A stretch of 64,000 bases of DNA from Chrysomallon squamiferum (taxonomy: Eukaryota; Mollusca; Gastropoda; Neomphalida; Peltospiridae): the NCBI GenBank assembly GCA_012295275.1, contig CM022676.1, positions 16,396,947 to 16,460,946 of the forward strand. Direction: 5' to 3'. The stretch's first letter is position 1, and each line of letters opens with the position of its first letter. Under the pieces are notes generated by a model. The model was given only the letters and a program-made list of their open reading frames with translations, did not search any database and was not told the DNA's origin. The translations under genes and the position numbers were made by a program. Positions 53,638 to 63,994 of the stretch are shown here, piece by piece.

Positions 53638-53872
53638 GTCTGCACATAGTTTCTGATTTGACATCATGTGAAGTTCTGATTGTTCTACTTTCTGTTAATA
53701 GATTTCAAGACAAGAGTTTGTGTGTGCGTGTCAGTTCCATCAGGAGTTATCCAGCTTACTGTGCCAGCAGGTGTTCCTAGAAAAGTGGTGTTACATACAC
53801 AAGTTCCACTCTGTCCTGACTCTATGTCAGTATCTGGACACTCACCACTTGTAGAAGGAAAGTCTGGTGGTC
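53638..53872 (-). pseudogene. Pseudogene exon: Ig domain with TAG
   Basis: From ACAAATAG. It reads PPDFPSTSGECPDTDIESGQ, SGTCVCNTTFLGTPAGTVSW, ITPDGTDTHTQTLVLKSINR and K, then TAG (53685-53687), then NNQNFT, a TGA, and CQ. CVCNTT...TVSW...FT-CQ marks an Ig fold. The 3' boundary is uncertain. Confidence 0.7.
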
Positions 53873-54136
53873 CTATTTGTAATAAAAAATCACAAATAAT
53901 AAAATGAAATAAGAATGAAATAATAATAATTACTTAATCTTTACAGCACTGTTAATATCACACTGTTATCTACAACAAAATAGTATCGGAACTGTCCTTG
54001 TAGACTGAATACAAAAAAAGAAAAAGATATCATGTGGTATTGATTCATTCAAAATGAATAGATTGTTTTAATGACTGTCTTGTATCATATTTAGGATTAC
54101 TGTGGTCTCATATTGAAATCTATGGTTAATTGATAC

Positions 54137-54459
54137 CAGATAATCTGCACAACCATGGTTCTCTTTCACTGATAACGGTGTGGGTGGTGGCAACTTTTGT
54201 TCTGTATTCGCTCTTTTTAACACTGAAGATGTTGTCTTCTTTGGATGGCCATTTCCAAGTGATACTAGATTGATGCTTAGCAGTCACTTTCACTTTGTAA
54301 TTTTCATAATGAATACAATTTACCTCTTCAGAAAATAGTTCATTATCATATGAATAACCCACCAGTCATTAATTTGTATTGGCTCTTTTCAGTGGAGGTT
54401 CATATGCAAGCAGATTAATATCTACAGAAGTTTCCACCTCACCATACATTGTTGTAAGG
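54137..54459 (-). pseudogene. Pseudogene exon: second part of a split Ig-like domain
   Basis: From TCTACAG (top 54459) to TCTG|GTATCA. The best frame reads LTTMYGEVETSVDINLLAYE, PPLKRANTN, then TAA TGA, then GYSYDNELFSEEVNCIHYEN and ITWKWPSKEDNIFSVKKSEY. Entering in phase 1 from the preceding exon needs one extra base, so there is a frameshift as well as the double stop. Confidence 0.65.
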
Positions 54460-54968
54460 CTGTAGAAATGAACAATTCCTTTGATAGCTGGGATAGTGGT
54501 AATCACATCACTGCTATTTTCAAATCAGTTGCAAGTAACATCTCAAAATATACTTTGTGTAAGATCGTCTATCAACACTGCTTGTGTGTTTTTTATCCTC
54601 CATTAATTAACATTATTTTATATCTAATTCTTGGCAACCTACTTTCAAGCTTTTTAATTTTAAGCTTTTTTTAAGTGATGCTACTGACATTTAAATTGAG
54701 TGAAGTCAAGTGTCAAAGTTTAATTCGACTGGATGATTTGAGAGACAAAATGCTTCTGTTTCCAGGAAGTTTGGACTCTGGAAATTATGTGGTATGTATT
54801 GATGTCAGAAACGTGGAAAAAATACAAGTCGAGAAGATTTTCAGTTTTTCTTTTCTTTTCCCTTGCACACCGAACTTATTACAATTTAAATACATAAATT
54901 TGTGTAAGAAAATCTGAAACAAACGTTATACTTCCAGGTACAGGTAGGCAACTTGTATGTATATTTAC

Positions 54969-55043
54969 CTGTCACAGAAACAATGCATGGAAGATTTACA
55001 GCAGTTAAGGAGGCCAACTCATTTTGTTTTATTTCACACTTAG
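54969..55043 (-). pseudogene. Pseudogene exon: first part of a split Ig-like domain
   Basis: 75-nt exon, GTTTCAG acceptor, ACAG|GTAAAT donor, phase 1-1. It reads AKCEIKQNELASLTAV, NLPCIVSVT. No lesion inside. It is short for an Ig exon and probably pairs with 54137-54459. Confidence 0.6.
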
Positions 55044-55821
55044 CTGAAACACAGAAATATATATTTAAATTAAAACAAATACATTCATTTAGATATGCAA
55101 GATTCTTAATTTCAATTATTAAATTTTATTCAATAGATGAAAGACATTAATTCTGTTTTCAAATCCACCTTTTTAGTGTCTATCTTTTATACAGAACAGT
55201 CAACCTAAAACAAAACAAAAATGAGAGAGCATTATGTCGTAACTGAATATAATAGCATTGCCTGACTGATGAAGAAGAACTAGTTTATTAATTTGGTTTT
55301 GTATTTTTGTTTAATATTATTTTTAAAATTATATTTCTAGATTTTTCTGTTTCATTAATTGCAGATTAGTTACTAATTTAGTATATACATTTTTCATTGA
55401 TAATGAACTATGAATTTTGCCCTTTCATCGAGTTGAAGATAAAGGTTTTGTATATTAACACCTATATCCTTTCAAATAATCTGTATATATTGTGTTTCTT
55501 TCCATAATACATTATATCATTTGCACCATGGATTAAAAATTACAGTAGATTATGGTAATTTAACATTTTTGTTTCGTGATTTATTTATTTAGTTGATGTA
55601 CTGAAGTTCAGTGCTTGGAACAATCTTAGACTCTCTGGAGTTTTGTGTTTTCTTTTCCACAACACACAAAGCAAGTTGTTTTAGTATAATAATGAAAACA
55701 ACAAATTAACCAGTTTTGTATCTTATAACAAATAAGGCAGCTCCCTTTTCGTTTTGAACAAAACAACAGATTTTTTTTTTTTTTTTTTTTTTGTTAGAGG
55801 TTAACTGTGGAACAATTCCAG

Positions 55822-55824
<3 letters not shown>

Positions 55825-55868
<44 letters not shown>

Positions 55869-55926
55869 CCTGGGTAGTTACCTGCCTGAGACAGAGAAGT
55901 GTGTGTTGTGTGTGTGCATGTGTGTG

Positions 55927-55978
<52 letters not shown>
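55825..55978. repeat. Facing (CA)n and (TG)n arrays
   Basis: (CA)n at about 55825-55867 and a longer (TG)n at about 55900-55978, separated by roughly 35-50 nt. The two arms are complementary and could fold into a long hairpin. It lies in a pseudogene intron. Confidence 0.95.
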
Positions 55979-55981
<3 letters not shown>

Positions 55982-56434
55982 TCATATATTATGCGCAGAA
56001 TCTGCATGAACTATTTCATTAGCATAAATTATATAAAGAGATGCTTCAAAGCTATTCAGGTAAAATATAATATCTTTATTAAATACTGTTCTTTGAAAGG
56101 AATGAAAGTGTATCTTCAAAGGTAAATTATCTATCTGCTTTTGACTCAACTAATTTTGTTGTTTATTTCATCCACACCTTTTTAAAGTTGTTTTGTTTAT
56201 AAATTGTAAATACTACTAAAGTATAATATTCAACACAGGCAAATTTAGAAATAAAAACAAAACAAAAATAAAATTAAATAAAATAAATAAAATAAAAACA
56301 AAAAGAAAATAATAATAGTAATAATAATTAAAGAACTAATAAAAAGAAATTTTTATATTCATTTATAAATCTTTTGACAAGTATACATATTGTTTAAACT
56401 ACTAGCATATCTACTGAACGCAAGATACAGATAC

Positions 56435-56752
56435 CTGGTGAAGCAATTGTACATGTAGATAGAGACGGTGATGATGAACCATCTGGACAGATCAAAAAAT
56501 TATCCTTGTCAGTTGTGTTAAATTTCTGTATCTCAACAGTCATAAAGCGTGAACTGTTTCCAAACACCTGATATCCTCCTTGGCGAAAAAAACAGTTACC
56601 AAAATTATTGTTACACTCCACAACTGGTACATCTCCTTTGTAAAAAGCCACTTTCTTACATATAATTCCACTCTTGTGAACACATGTTAAGTTCAATGGT
56701 AATCCTTCATACCAGTTTCAAACACATGGGCTGATTTCAAAAATGGCTGAAT
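56435..56752 (-). pseudogene. Pseudogene exon: first Ig-like domain, with TGA
   Basis: 318-nt exon, TTTTTAG acceptor, CCAG|GTATCT donor, phase 1-1. It reads DSAIFEISPCV then TGA (56718-56720), then NWYEGLPLNLTCVHKSG, VAFYKGDVPVVECNNNF and DNFLICPDGSSSPSLSTC. Cysteine-rich. The frame is otherwise open. Confidence 0.78.
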
Positions 56753-57040
56753 CTAAAAATATTCAAATAAAAAGACACTCTTTATTTAGATAATGAATTT
56801 CAGAAGACAAGTTCCTTTTAATTATTTTAAAACACTTTATTTTTGTAATATTGTATTTTTCATAAGTGTTCACAATCAAGAATGTATTGTCAGTATTACC
56901 ATCAAAATGATTAGAATTACAATATTAACTGCTTTTGTTGTTGTTTTTCGTTGTTTTTCGTGAAAAAGTCAAAACTGGCATTTCTTAGATGAGGACAAGT
57001 CCGATTCGATTGCCAGTGATATTTACTCATTGGACATACA

Positions 57041-57100
57041 TGCATACATACATACATACATACATACATACATACATACATACATACATACATACATACA
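57041..57100. repeat. (CATA)n microsatellite
   Basis: About 60 nt of CATA in the intron 5' of the first Ig exon. Confidence 0.95.
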
Positions 57101-57321
57101 CACACAGATACATATACGTATGTATTTACGTATGAGTGTGTATGTATGTATATATGGATATATGTTCGAGATATGATGTGAAATTGTTTACTGTAAAATG
57201 TGATGTTTTATATTTTTATCTTTTATCTTTTTCTTTTTAAAGAAAGGGCTAATGAATGACTTCATTATTACTGCAACCAGTCAATTTTTTTTTCACTTTA
57301 TTTTATTTTTGAAATTGATGC

Positions 57322-57440
57322 TCATGTCCTGAACACCGCTAAATGACTTAAACCGACTGTGTAAATGTTAACATTTAGCGGTGTTCGATTGCTGAAGTCC
57401 AATTTCCAGATTTCATTGATATACTCAGAACAATCGATAC
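57322..57440 (-). pseudogene. Possible pseudogene exon with inverted repeat
   Basis: After CTATTTTAG, in phase 1 the frame reads GIDCSEYINEIWKLDFSN, RTPLNVNIYTVGLSHLAVF and RT, then TGA. It would join the signal exon in frame and looks protein-like, but I see no clear donor. A 15-bp inverted repeat (57331-57345 with 57372-57386) lies inside it. Confidence 0.4.
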
Positions 57441-58860
57441 CTAAAATAGATTATTAGTGTTTTAAAATATATATATTATTATTATATAAAATAGTAGTAA
57501 TAATAATAAAATAATAATAAGAAGAAGAAGAAGAAGAAGAAGAAAATAAATAAATAAATAAATAAATAAATAAAAATAATACATTTAGAATTTTTGAGAG
57601 TTTGTCCAGAAGTCTTATTTATAAGTACCCTGTTATAAAGTTAATTGTCCATATTCTTTATTATTCCTTTTACTCAATTTATATAAAAACAAATACGATA
57701 AACTGGCATGATTAACGATTTTTTAATTTTTTAACGCAGTAGATTTAGTCTAATGACGCGAAAGAAAGAAAGAAGATACAACGAAAAAAAGTATTTATCA
57801 CAAAGACTTTTTCACCGAAACTGGAAGTATCACAATTAATGGAACAACATGTTTGTAGAAGCGATTAAAACTGGCATTTTGTGGAATCTGACCTAGTTTC
57901 TAACTCCCTTGATTTGCTTTTTGTGAAGTTCAGCAGTGTGTGTCAGTGTGTTGTAACACTACACATCTCAAACTGTCACTGTACATTTCATTAGAACCAT
58001 ACAACACAGCATTTTACTACATTGAATTAACGTTGTTTTAACTTGGTCTTTTTTCGGTGGAATATATCATTGCGTTATTCATTTATTTATTGTTTATTTA
58101 TTTACCAGTGACATATGCTTTCCCATGCAAAATAATCAGAATGTGTATAAATATGAACTATTTTGTTGCTGATAACTGAAACTCAGTAGTTTTTGACATC
58201 AGTGTGGCTGTTTTACTACATTTTTACCTTTTCTCACTTAATTATATGTTTAAAGCATGAAACATGAATCATTGAGTAAATTGCTTCTTTCCTTACAAAT
58301 AACAGTACACATTATTCCATTCTGTATAATGTGCTTACAGTCTTGTTTCGTAAATGTTATTTTTCTACACAGCTGCTGTTTTTAATAAAAATCTTGCTTT
58401 AGATACTGTTTTAATTTTCGAATAAATAAATAAGTAATGAAATAATATTTATTAATTAATAAATTGAAGAAATTTCGTTAACTGACATTATTCGTCTTAA
58501 TACTTGTAATTGTATTGTCGGCGTTTTAATCAAAAAGTAAAAGAAACGAAGAAATGTCAAACCATTTTGTGTAATTAGAATAAAAATTTAAGATATTTGT
58601 TTTATATTTACCACGTTTGGAAATGTTGAGATAAAAACTTGTTTACATAGTACAGTTCGTTCACCTGTGATAGACAACACACACAGTTTAAAAAATATAC
58701 ACTGATAAATCTTTATCTACGTTTTAACACAAAACCACCTCTAATCAGCACCCAGACTGAACAGAGGTGTTACGTTTTCAGTACATTCATCTTATTATCG
58801 GTAATATCAACCATATATTTGTTTTAATTTATCAACTGAAAAATAAAAATAAAAGCTTAC

Positions 58861-58915
58861 CTAGAGAGTAACTAACAATGAAGAAAGAAACAAGTAAGTA
58901 TCTCGACAGCGCCAT
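58861..58915 (-). CDS. Signal-peptide first exon, proximal copy
   Basis: ATG at 58915-58913. It encodes MALSRYLLVSFFIVSYSL, ending in phase 1 at CTAG|GTAAGC. Hydrophobic signal peptide. It is paralogous to the exon at 59346-59400, about 485 bp upstream, and the similarity extends into the flanks. Either can splice in phase to the pseudogene's Ig exons. Confidence 0.75.
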
Positions 58916-59102
58916 TGTGAATGTTGTGATTAAATTCATTTCCTCCGGGTACACGAGGTGTACGTTATTTAGGTCAACTTACAGAGTCGGTTAAAGTATG
59001 AAAATGTCAAACTTTTCAAGACGCACGAAAATAAATAAATAAAATAATAATACTAAAAACCAATATAATAATAGACAAACAAAATTAATTAATTAATTAA
59101 TA

Positions 59103-59157
<55 letters not shown>
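59103..59157. repeat. (AAT)n microsatellite
   Basis: Between the two signal exons; AAAT-type repeats also occur at 59250-59280 and 59310-59340. Confidence 0.95.
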
Positions 59158-59345
59158 GCCAGCTCTAACTAGGACAAAGACTGAATAAACATCTTATGTT
59201 TTAAGTACATGGTTTTTATCGGTAATATCTAACATGTTTGCCAATGTATCAATAAATAAATAAATCAATAAATAAAAATTACCTGCGATGTAATATCTAA
59301 CGTGTTTTGTATCAATAAATAAATAAATCAATAAATAAAACTTAC

Positions 59346-59400
59346 CTGTACTACATGTAACAATCATGACAGAAAGAAGTAAATATCTCAACAGCGCCAT
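59346..59400 (-). CDS. Signal-peptide first exon, distal copy
   Basis: ATG at 59400-59398. It encodes MALLRYLLLSVMIVTCST, ending in phase 1 at ACAG|GTAAGT. Signal peptide. Same length and start context (GGCGCTGT) as the copy at 58861-58915, so the pair is a tandem first-exon duplication, probably with its promoter. Confidence 0.78.
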
Positions 59401-60279
59401 TGTGAATGTTGTGACTAAACTTGTTTATTGTAGATACACGAGTGTCGTCTATCTAGGTTAGGTTATTGTGTCACGTTTCTATAGCGCTGTCATTCTATTA
59501 AAGTGTCTATATTTATTTCACATGATTTTTTTGTAGTTATTTATCAGTAATCATATCATGAAAATGTCGCTGTTTAGAAAACATTTGTATTTTAAAAACG
59601 AGAGGAGATATTTTATACCAGTCGCCTAACTCAGCAAAGCGTGTACGAAACTTACTATATTACTGAGTGTAAAAAAACAATTTACAGCTGTTTACTTCTT
59701 TACGTTTTTATGTCACTCACTTGAGAATCGGTCAGTAACTGTGTATTTCGCATACAATTTTACATAATTTTCTAACAAAGTATTAATCTACACTAAATGT
59801 TACAAGTTAATTGTAAATATATAAACTCATGCATTAAATAAACTGATATGAAATAGACAGTGAATATAGATATAAGAGAATTACAAAGCTTATCTTCTTG
59901 ATTGTAGGTTTTGTTTTATTCCTTTTTATATCAAAAACCCACTTTCCAAACTGAAGCGGAATCATTTGTCGTTTAGCACACTATGTGAAGTAAAGTGAAA
60001 TAGTAAATTAGTTCAATGAAATTAAAACAAGACAGCTTACAATGAACATTTTTTTTTTTATTACAGTAAATATCAAATTGAAATATCTCACTGTCACACA
60101 TCTTGTGTGAAAATATCGGTTCCGTTACTATTTTCAGTAAGTAAGTTAGAAATAGAAATTACACAAGTTCAAGAGTTGAGGATGACATTATATGTTGCCT
60201 TGTAGACCAAATTTCAGCATCATTTCCGTGCAGGCAGAGAAACAAAACAAAATGTTATTTAAAATCATTACACTGTCAC
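59401..60279. other. Intergenic, candidate promoter region
   Basis: Lies between the first exon of the pseudogene and the 3' end of the intact receptor, both on the minus strand. Non-coding. It should hold the promoter of the distal first exon, but I could not point to a core element. Confidence 0.4.
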
Positions 60280-60285
60280 TTTATT
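60280..60285 (-). terminator. Possible polyadenylation signal
   Basis: AATAAA on the minus strand, about 155 nt after the stop codon of the ITAM receptor. Suitable distance, but the hexamer is common here. Confidence 0.4.
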
Positions 60286-60439
60286 ACAACTCTCTAACAT
60301 TACTACACCATTTCAGAAAATATTTGGAAAGAAATAAAAGAACATGACTGAATGTATCAATCTTATAAATATTCTCTCTCAAATAGTTCCAGCGATGTAC
60401 GGATAGTTTCATCCTTGAAATGTGTTGATGTTGAATCAA

Positions 60440-60465
60440 TTATACAGTATTTTCATATACATTTC
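60440..60465 (-). CDS. Terminal tail exon (VYENTV-stop)
   Basis: After a strong polypyrimidine tract and CCCCTAG, in phase 1: GNVYENTV then TAA (60442-60440). The phase agrees with the ITAM exon. The Y-E-N is a Grb2-type SH2 site by family knowledge. Confidence 0.7.
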
Positions 60466-63400
60466 CTAGGGGACAAAAAGAGAGATATAAAAAGGATTGA
60501 GATAAACAAAAATATAAAAACAGTTTTAGAGTAACGGCAAACACTGAGGAAACCATCATTCCTAAAAAAAGTTTTTAAAATCTATATTTTTATTATTATT
60601 ATAATCGTTGTTGTTCTTATTAATGTTATTTATTATCTGATAATGAATAGGGAATGAAAACATTTTACATTTTCTTTACAAATAGACATTTCGTTTTAAC
60701 ATATTGACAAGTTATTAGTAATCGACGTCTTATTCGGATAAACTTTATCAAAGTAAAAAAATAAAAATTCTAATGGCAATTTTGGAAAATGGAAGACAAT
60801 AAATGTTATTACCTGAAACTGGTCTGTTATCAGACACCTTCAACTTTTCATACGCAGGTGCATCACGTGATTGTAGACACTCGTACTGAGTTGTAGGTAT
60901 TTGAGAATGTTCTATAAATTAAGTGATATTTCTATAAAATATGGATAAACATTTTGAGAAAAAAAATCGTTTCCTGGATTCAGTTATTTTTCTAGAAAAT
61001 ATTTATTACAAAAATAGTTATCGGAATTTGGGGAACAAATATTAGGCGTTTATTTTGATTCATTTTATTTCTTGCACTTTAGTTTCTCTGAATTTAACAC
61101 ACTACTGTAAATAAAACAAACCTAATAATGTTCTTTCAGTGTTTTTGAAATTTAACATAAAAAAGAAAGATGGTAAATCCATTTGTGTCTCCTCAGTTAC
61201 TTCTGAAAATATGTCCTAATTCTACTCAGGTGACATATAATGAAGAGCGCTCATGACTTAAATCACTATTTAATACTTTGTTGTGTTCAATACATTATTT
61301 TGTTGAATGTTGAAATTTGAAACAATAGAATATTTCATCACTGAAACCGAAACTTCGATAATCAGAAGAAGAAGAACAACAGCAACAATTAAGAAGATTT
61401 ACCAGTCACTTTGTCAGGAGAAATAACATTAATGGCTCTATAAAGGGAAAATAATATTTCAATATAGAACCATATATATCAACAAATTTCAGTATGACTC
61501 AATATTAGAACTCTATAAAGAATCAATGAATAGAGAAAAGCTTTGACGTCGATGTAGTCAGTTTATATGTTACCTGTAATTCTTCGTATTGATTTTACTG
61601 ATTGACTGAATGCATTAATGAAAAAATGGGTGAGTGCGTGACTCTATGTAACCTAACGTCTCTATTTGTTTCTCGGGTCAGTGTATATGAATAACTGCTG
61701 TCTGACTTTAAATTTCACCATTCATCTTAACTTGTGTTTGAAACTCCAGATCATCTTAATCGATTTAAGTATTAACAATCACCTACTTTCGAACAGACGG
61801 TTTTCTAATAAAACTAGGATCAACAACAAATATTCAAAACACTGAATATATCATCTTACCTGAACGATCAGCAGTTTCATGGGTTGAATCCGTAGATAAA
61901 TCTTGATATCTGTGAAACATAACAGAAAAAAACAAAAACATGCTGCTGTATTTTTCGTGTACGTTTGTTCTTAGTAGGATTTTATTAACGAGACAATGTC
62001 ATAATTTCTAGAAGCATTTTTATTAATGTAACAGTGTACATGTGCTAATATCATTTAATATATATTCAGTCCGAATATAATTTTAGAGCAGCAGTTGCTT
62101 GAAACAGAAATATTTATATAACAGTTTTGCACTTTACACATGTTGATGATATATGGTAATTTAGAAGAGATCTATCTCACTAACATAAGTTATTACAGTA
62201 GTGTTCAGAAGCATTTCAACACAGTACTCACGTATGCATTTCATTTTCATTTTTGCTTTCTGAACCTGTAGGATATCAGCCAAATAAGTTACATTAAAAT
62301 AATTTAAATTATATTTAAAACAACAAATGAAGAAAGAAGGAATTAAACAAAAACTGACACACACACACACACACAAATAAATAAATTAATTAATTAATAA
62401 ACAACAATAACAAAGAGATAATTAAAAAAAAAATTAATTTAGAAACATTGAAATGAAATAAAATAAATTTAGAATATGCAAATAATAACTAATGAGTGAG
62501 TCTAAAATGTAACTGACCTCGGATAGTGTAACCTCTTCTCCTGAAGATGAGTAGAAGAATTCTTTCAACAACGCAGATCAGAAGTATTCCTATTACAAGA
62601 CCAATTCCAATTCCAGATCCTAGACATGCTGTGGACGAAGATCGTGCTGCAGTAAACATAATAATACGTTAAAAGAAAAAAGTTCATGTCAATTTATTTA
62701 TTCTCTTATATTTACTGATAATGATATTTGAAAACCAACAGTAAATCTGTACGACAATTAATAATTACAACCCACTCTTAAAACAATAAACTAATGACTT
62801 AATTTAAAATGTAAATAATTCGGACAACGTAACATTTCCCATTTGCGTCTAGAAAGGTCCTGTAACAAATCAATTTTACTGAAAATTGAAACAATCCTAA
62901 ACTATATGGTTTACTTACTACAATGTATTGTTGTTAAAGTGGTACAGATATTCAAACAGTAACGGCTGTCATCTTTATTTGCAGAAGAGTAAATTTTAAA
63001 GTGGTAGGAAGAATTGGACTTGAGATGAGAAATGTGTAAAGAAAAAGTCTTGTCGTGTGTCTTATTGTCTGACACTTGCAGACTGATAGACTGGTCTTCA
63101 GTAGACAAGCGTTGATCGACGGTGAATCTACTGAACTTGTTTGTGTAGTACTTCCACTTGAGATCTACTGAAGTTTCTGACACATTTGTGCAGTAACACC
63201 ATTCAGGAGCTGATTCGAGAACTAAAACGTGAAAAGGAATTTAAGTTTCAACTACAATATAGTAAACATTATAACGTGATGAGTGATGTATGTGTGTGCG
63301 TCTGATTGTGTGTGTGCGACTTTTAATAAAATCTCCATAAGAATCTGACACCGGTGAATTCTGACACAGATGTGTAAAACTCAGTGGTATTTGCTAACAA

Positions 63401-63693
63401 ATATCACAAGAAAAAAATGTAAATAAAGTTACCTGAAACAATGACACTGGCAGATCCTGACACTGAAGTGTTAAAAGAAGTTTTTGAAGTTGCTGAACAC
63501 GTGTACTCTCCTTGGTGTGACTGTTGAAATGAGGAGATTTGAAACAGAGAACTGTCAGTGAGATGTTTTGTACCAGTTCGCCATTCAAATACAACTCTAT
63601 CTGGATTACTGTCAGCTGTACAGCGTAGTATCACAAGTTTTCCCAGTTCAACTCTGATGTGACTCTCTGATAAAATTCTCACTCTGGGTACAT
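60440..63693 (-). CDS. Ig-FN3-TM receptor with ITAM tail, gene span (5' end off window)
   Basis: Minus-strand gene whose last eight exons are visible, all open and all in phase: Ig (63433-63693), FN3-like (62919-63221), TM (62518-62646), 34-nt tail exon (62232-62265), YQDL exon (61860-61909), a 33-nt exon (61403-61435), ITAM exon (60813-60911) and terminal exon (60440-60465). The tail has YQDL, the ITAM pair YECL-x7-YEKL, and YENTV at the C-terminus. An ITAM normally recruits Syk-type tandem-SH2 kinases after Src-family phosphorylation, and pYxN binds Grb2-type SH2 domains. An activating receptor is therefore likely (inference). The N-terminal ectodomain lies beyond base 64000. Confidence 0.82.
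60813..60911 (-). CDS. ITAM exon
   Basis: 99-nt exon, AATTTATAG acceptor and TCAG|GTAATA donor, phase 1-1. It reads EHSQIPTTQ, YECLQSRDAPAYEKL (60885-60841) and KVSDNRPVS. YxxL-x7-YxxL fits the ITAM consensus (YxxL/I, 6-8 residues, YxxL/I). Confidence 0.82.
61403..61435 (-). CDS. Short tail exon (33 nt)
   Basis: The acceptor is the second AG of TATAGAG; using the first one would bring a TGA into frame. It reads AINVISPDKVT and ends ACTG|GTAAAT, phase 1-1. Modest support. Confidence 0.6.
61860..61909 (-). CDS. Tail exon with YQDL
   Basis: 50-nt exon, TTTCACAG acceptor, TCAG|GTAAGA donor, phase 2-1. With the two bases from the previous exon it reads TYQDLSTDSTHETADRS. It corresponds to the plus-strand exon 43928-43980 (RYQNL). 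Confidence 0.75.
62232..62265 (-). CDS. Tail exon (34 nt), intact counterpart
   Basis: TCCTACAG acceptor, ATAC|GTGAGT donor, phase 1-2. It reads GSESKNENEMH, with no stop. Same length and phases as the stop-bearing exon 43226-43259 of the plus-strand gene. Confidence 0.75.
62518..62646 (-). CDS. Transmembrane exon
   Basis: 129-nt exon, TTTACTGCAG acceptor, CGAG|GTCAGT donor, phase 1-1. It reads RSSSTACLGSG, then the membrane segment IGIGLVIGILLICVV-ERILLLIF, then RRRGYTIR as stop-transfer. The acidic Glu inside the hydrophobic run is shared with the plus-strand TM exon. Confidence 0.85.
62919..63221 (-). CDS. FN3-like domain exon
   Basis: 303-nt exon, CGTTTTAG acceptor, TGTA|GTAAGT donor, phase 1-1. 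It reads LESAPEWCYCTNVSETSVDL, KWKYYTNKFSRFTVDQ, FSLHISHLKSNSSYHFKIYS and SRYCLNICTTLTTIHC. The VDLKW, LHISHL and SSYHFKIYS positions fit FN3 strands B, E and F. Extra cysteines are unusual for FN3. Confidence 0.78.
63433..63693 (-). CDS. Ig-like domain exon
   Basis: 261-nt exon, GAGTAG acceptor, TCAG|GTAACT donor, phase 1-1. It reads VPRVRILSESHIRVELGK, LVILRCTADSNPDRVVFEW, SHQGEYTCSATSKTS and VSGSASVIVS. Complete Ig signature: LRC, EW, GEYTC. Confidence 0.85.
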
Positions 63694-63950
63694 CTACTCA
63701 GTTTAGAGTAAAGGCAAAGAAAAAAAACAAATTAAGATTAATATTTTTATCACATGCTCACAACATATACATTACATAACCATTCATATATTTGTTTGTT
63801 TGTTTGTTTTATTATTCGTATTATTATTATTTGTGATTCCTTTCTTTATAAGGTGATGTAATGAAAATAAACAGTATAAATATGAATTTTCTTTTTCTGA
63901 GAGTCTCACTAATTTAATCAGTAAATACTGAACAATTCTCTTCATATACA

Positions 63951-63994
63951 AACATTCTCACTCTGGGTACATCTACTCAGTTCAGAATAAAGAC
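63951..63994 (-). repeat. Short echo of the Ig exon 5' end
   Basis: The 3' end of the window repeats the intron-exon junction of 63676-63718 (ATTCTCACTCTGGGTACATC then TACTCAGTT) with few changes. Only about 20 nt of exon is copied, so it is a duplication scrap rather than a second exon, unless the sequence beyond the window shows more. Confidence 0.7.

Larger units (their letters stand above)
46942..59400 (-). pseudogene. Ig(x8-9)-FN3 receptor, unprocessed pseudogene, gene span
   Basis: On the minus strand, a first exon with a signal peptide is followed by at least eight or nine Ig-like exons and an FN3 domain, with introns, splice sites and phase 1 junctions still recognisable. Almost every ectodomain exon carries a lesion: stops at 56718-56720, in 54137-54459, at 53685-53687, 53063-53065, 52291-52293 and 51865-51867; frameshifts in 50554-50818 and 49975-50199; stops plus a frameshift in 46942-47558. 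No TM or cytoplasmic exon was found. The intact relative is the minus-strand gene at 60440-63693. The retained introns mean it is not a retrocopy. Confidence 0.8.

Noticed and set aside
46942-56752. Selenocysteine decoding of the TGA codons in the Ig exons
   Set aside because: TAA and TAG stops and frameshifts occur in the same gene, so a single recoding rule does not explain them.
60180-60250. Minus-strand frame ending in SSSTLELV then TAA as a terminal tail exon
   Set aside because: No AG acceptor precedes it; 60440-60465 has a good acceptor and correct phase.
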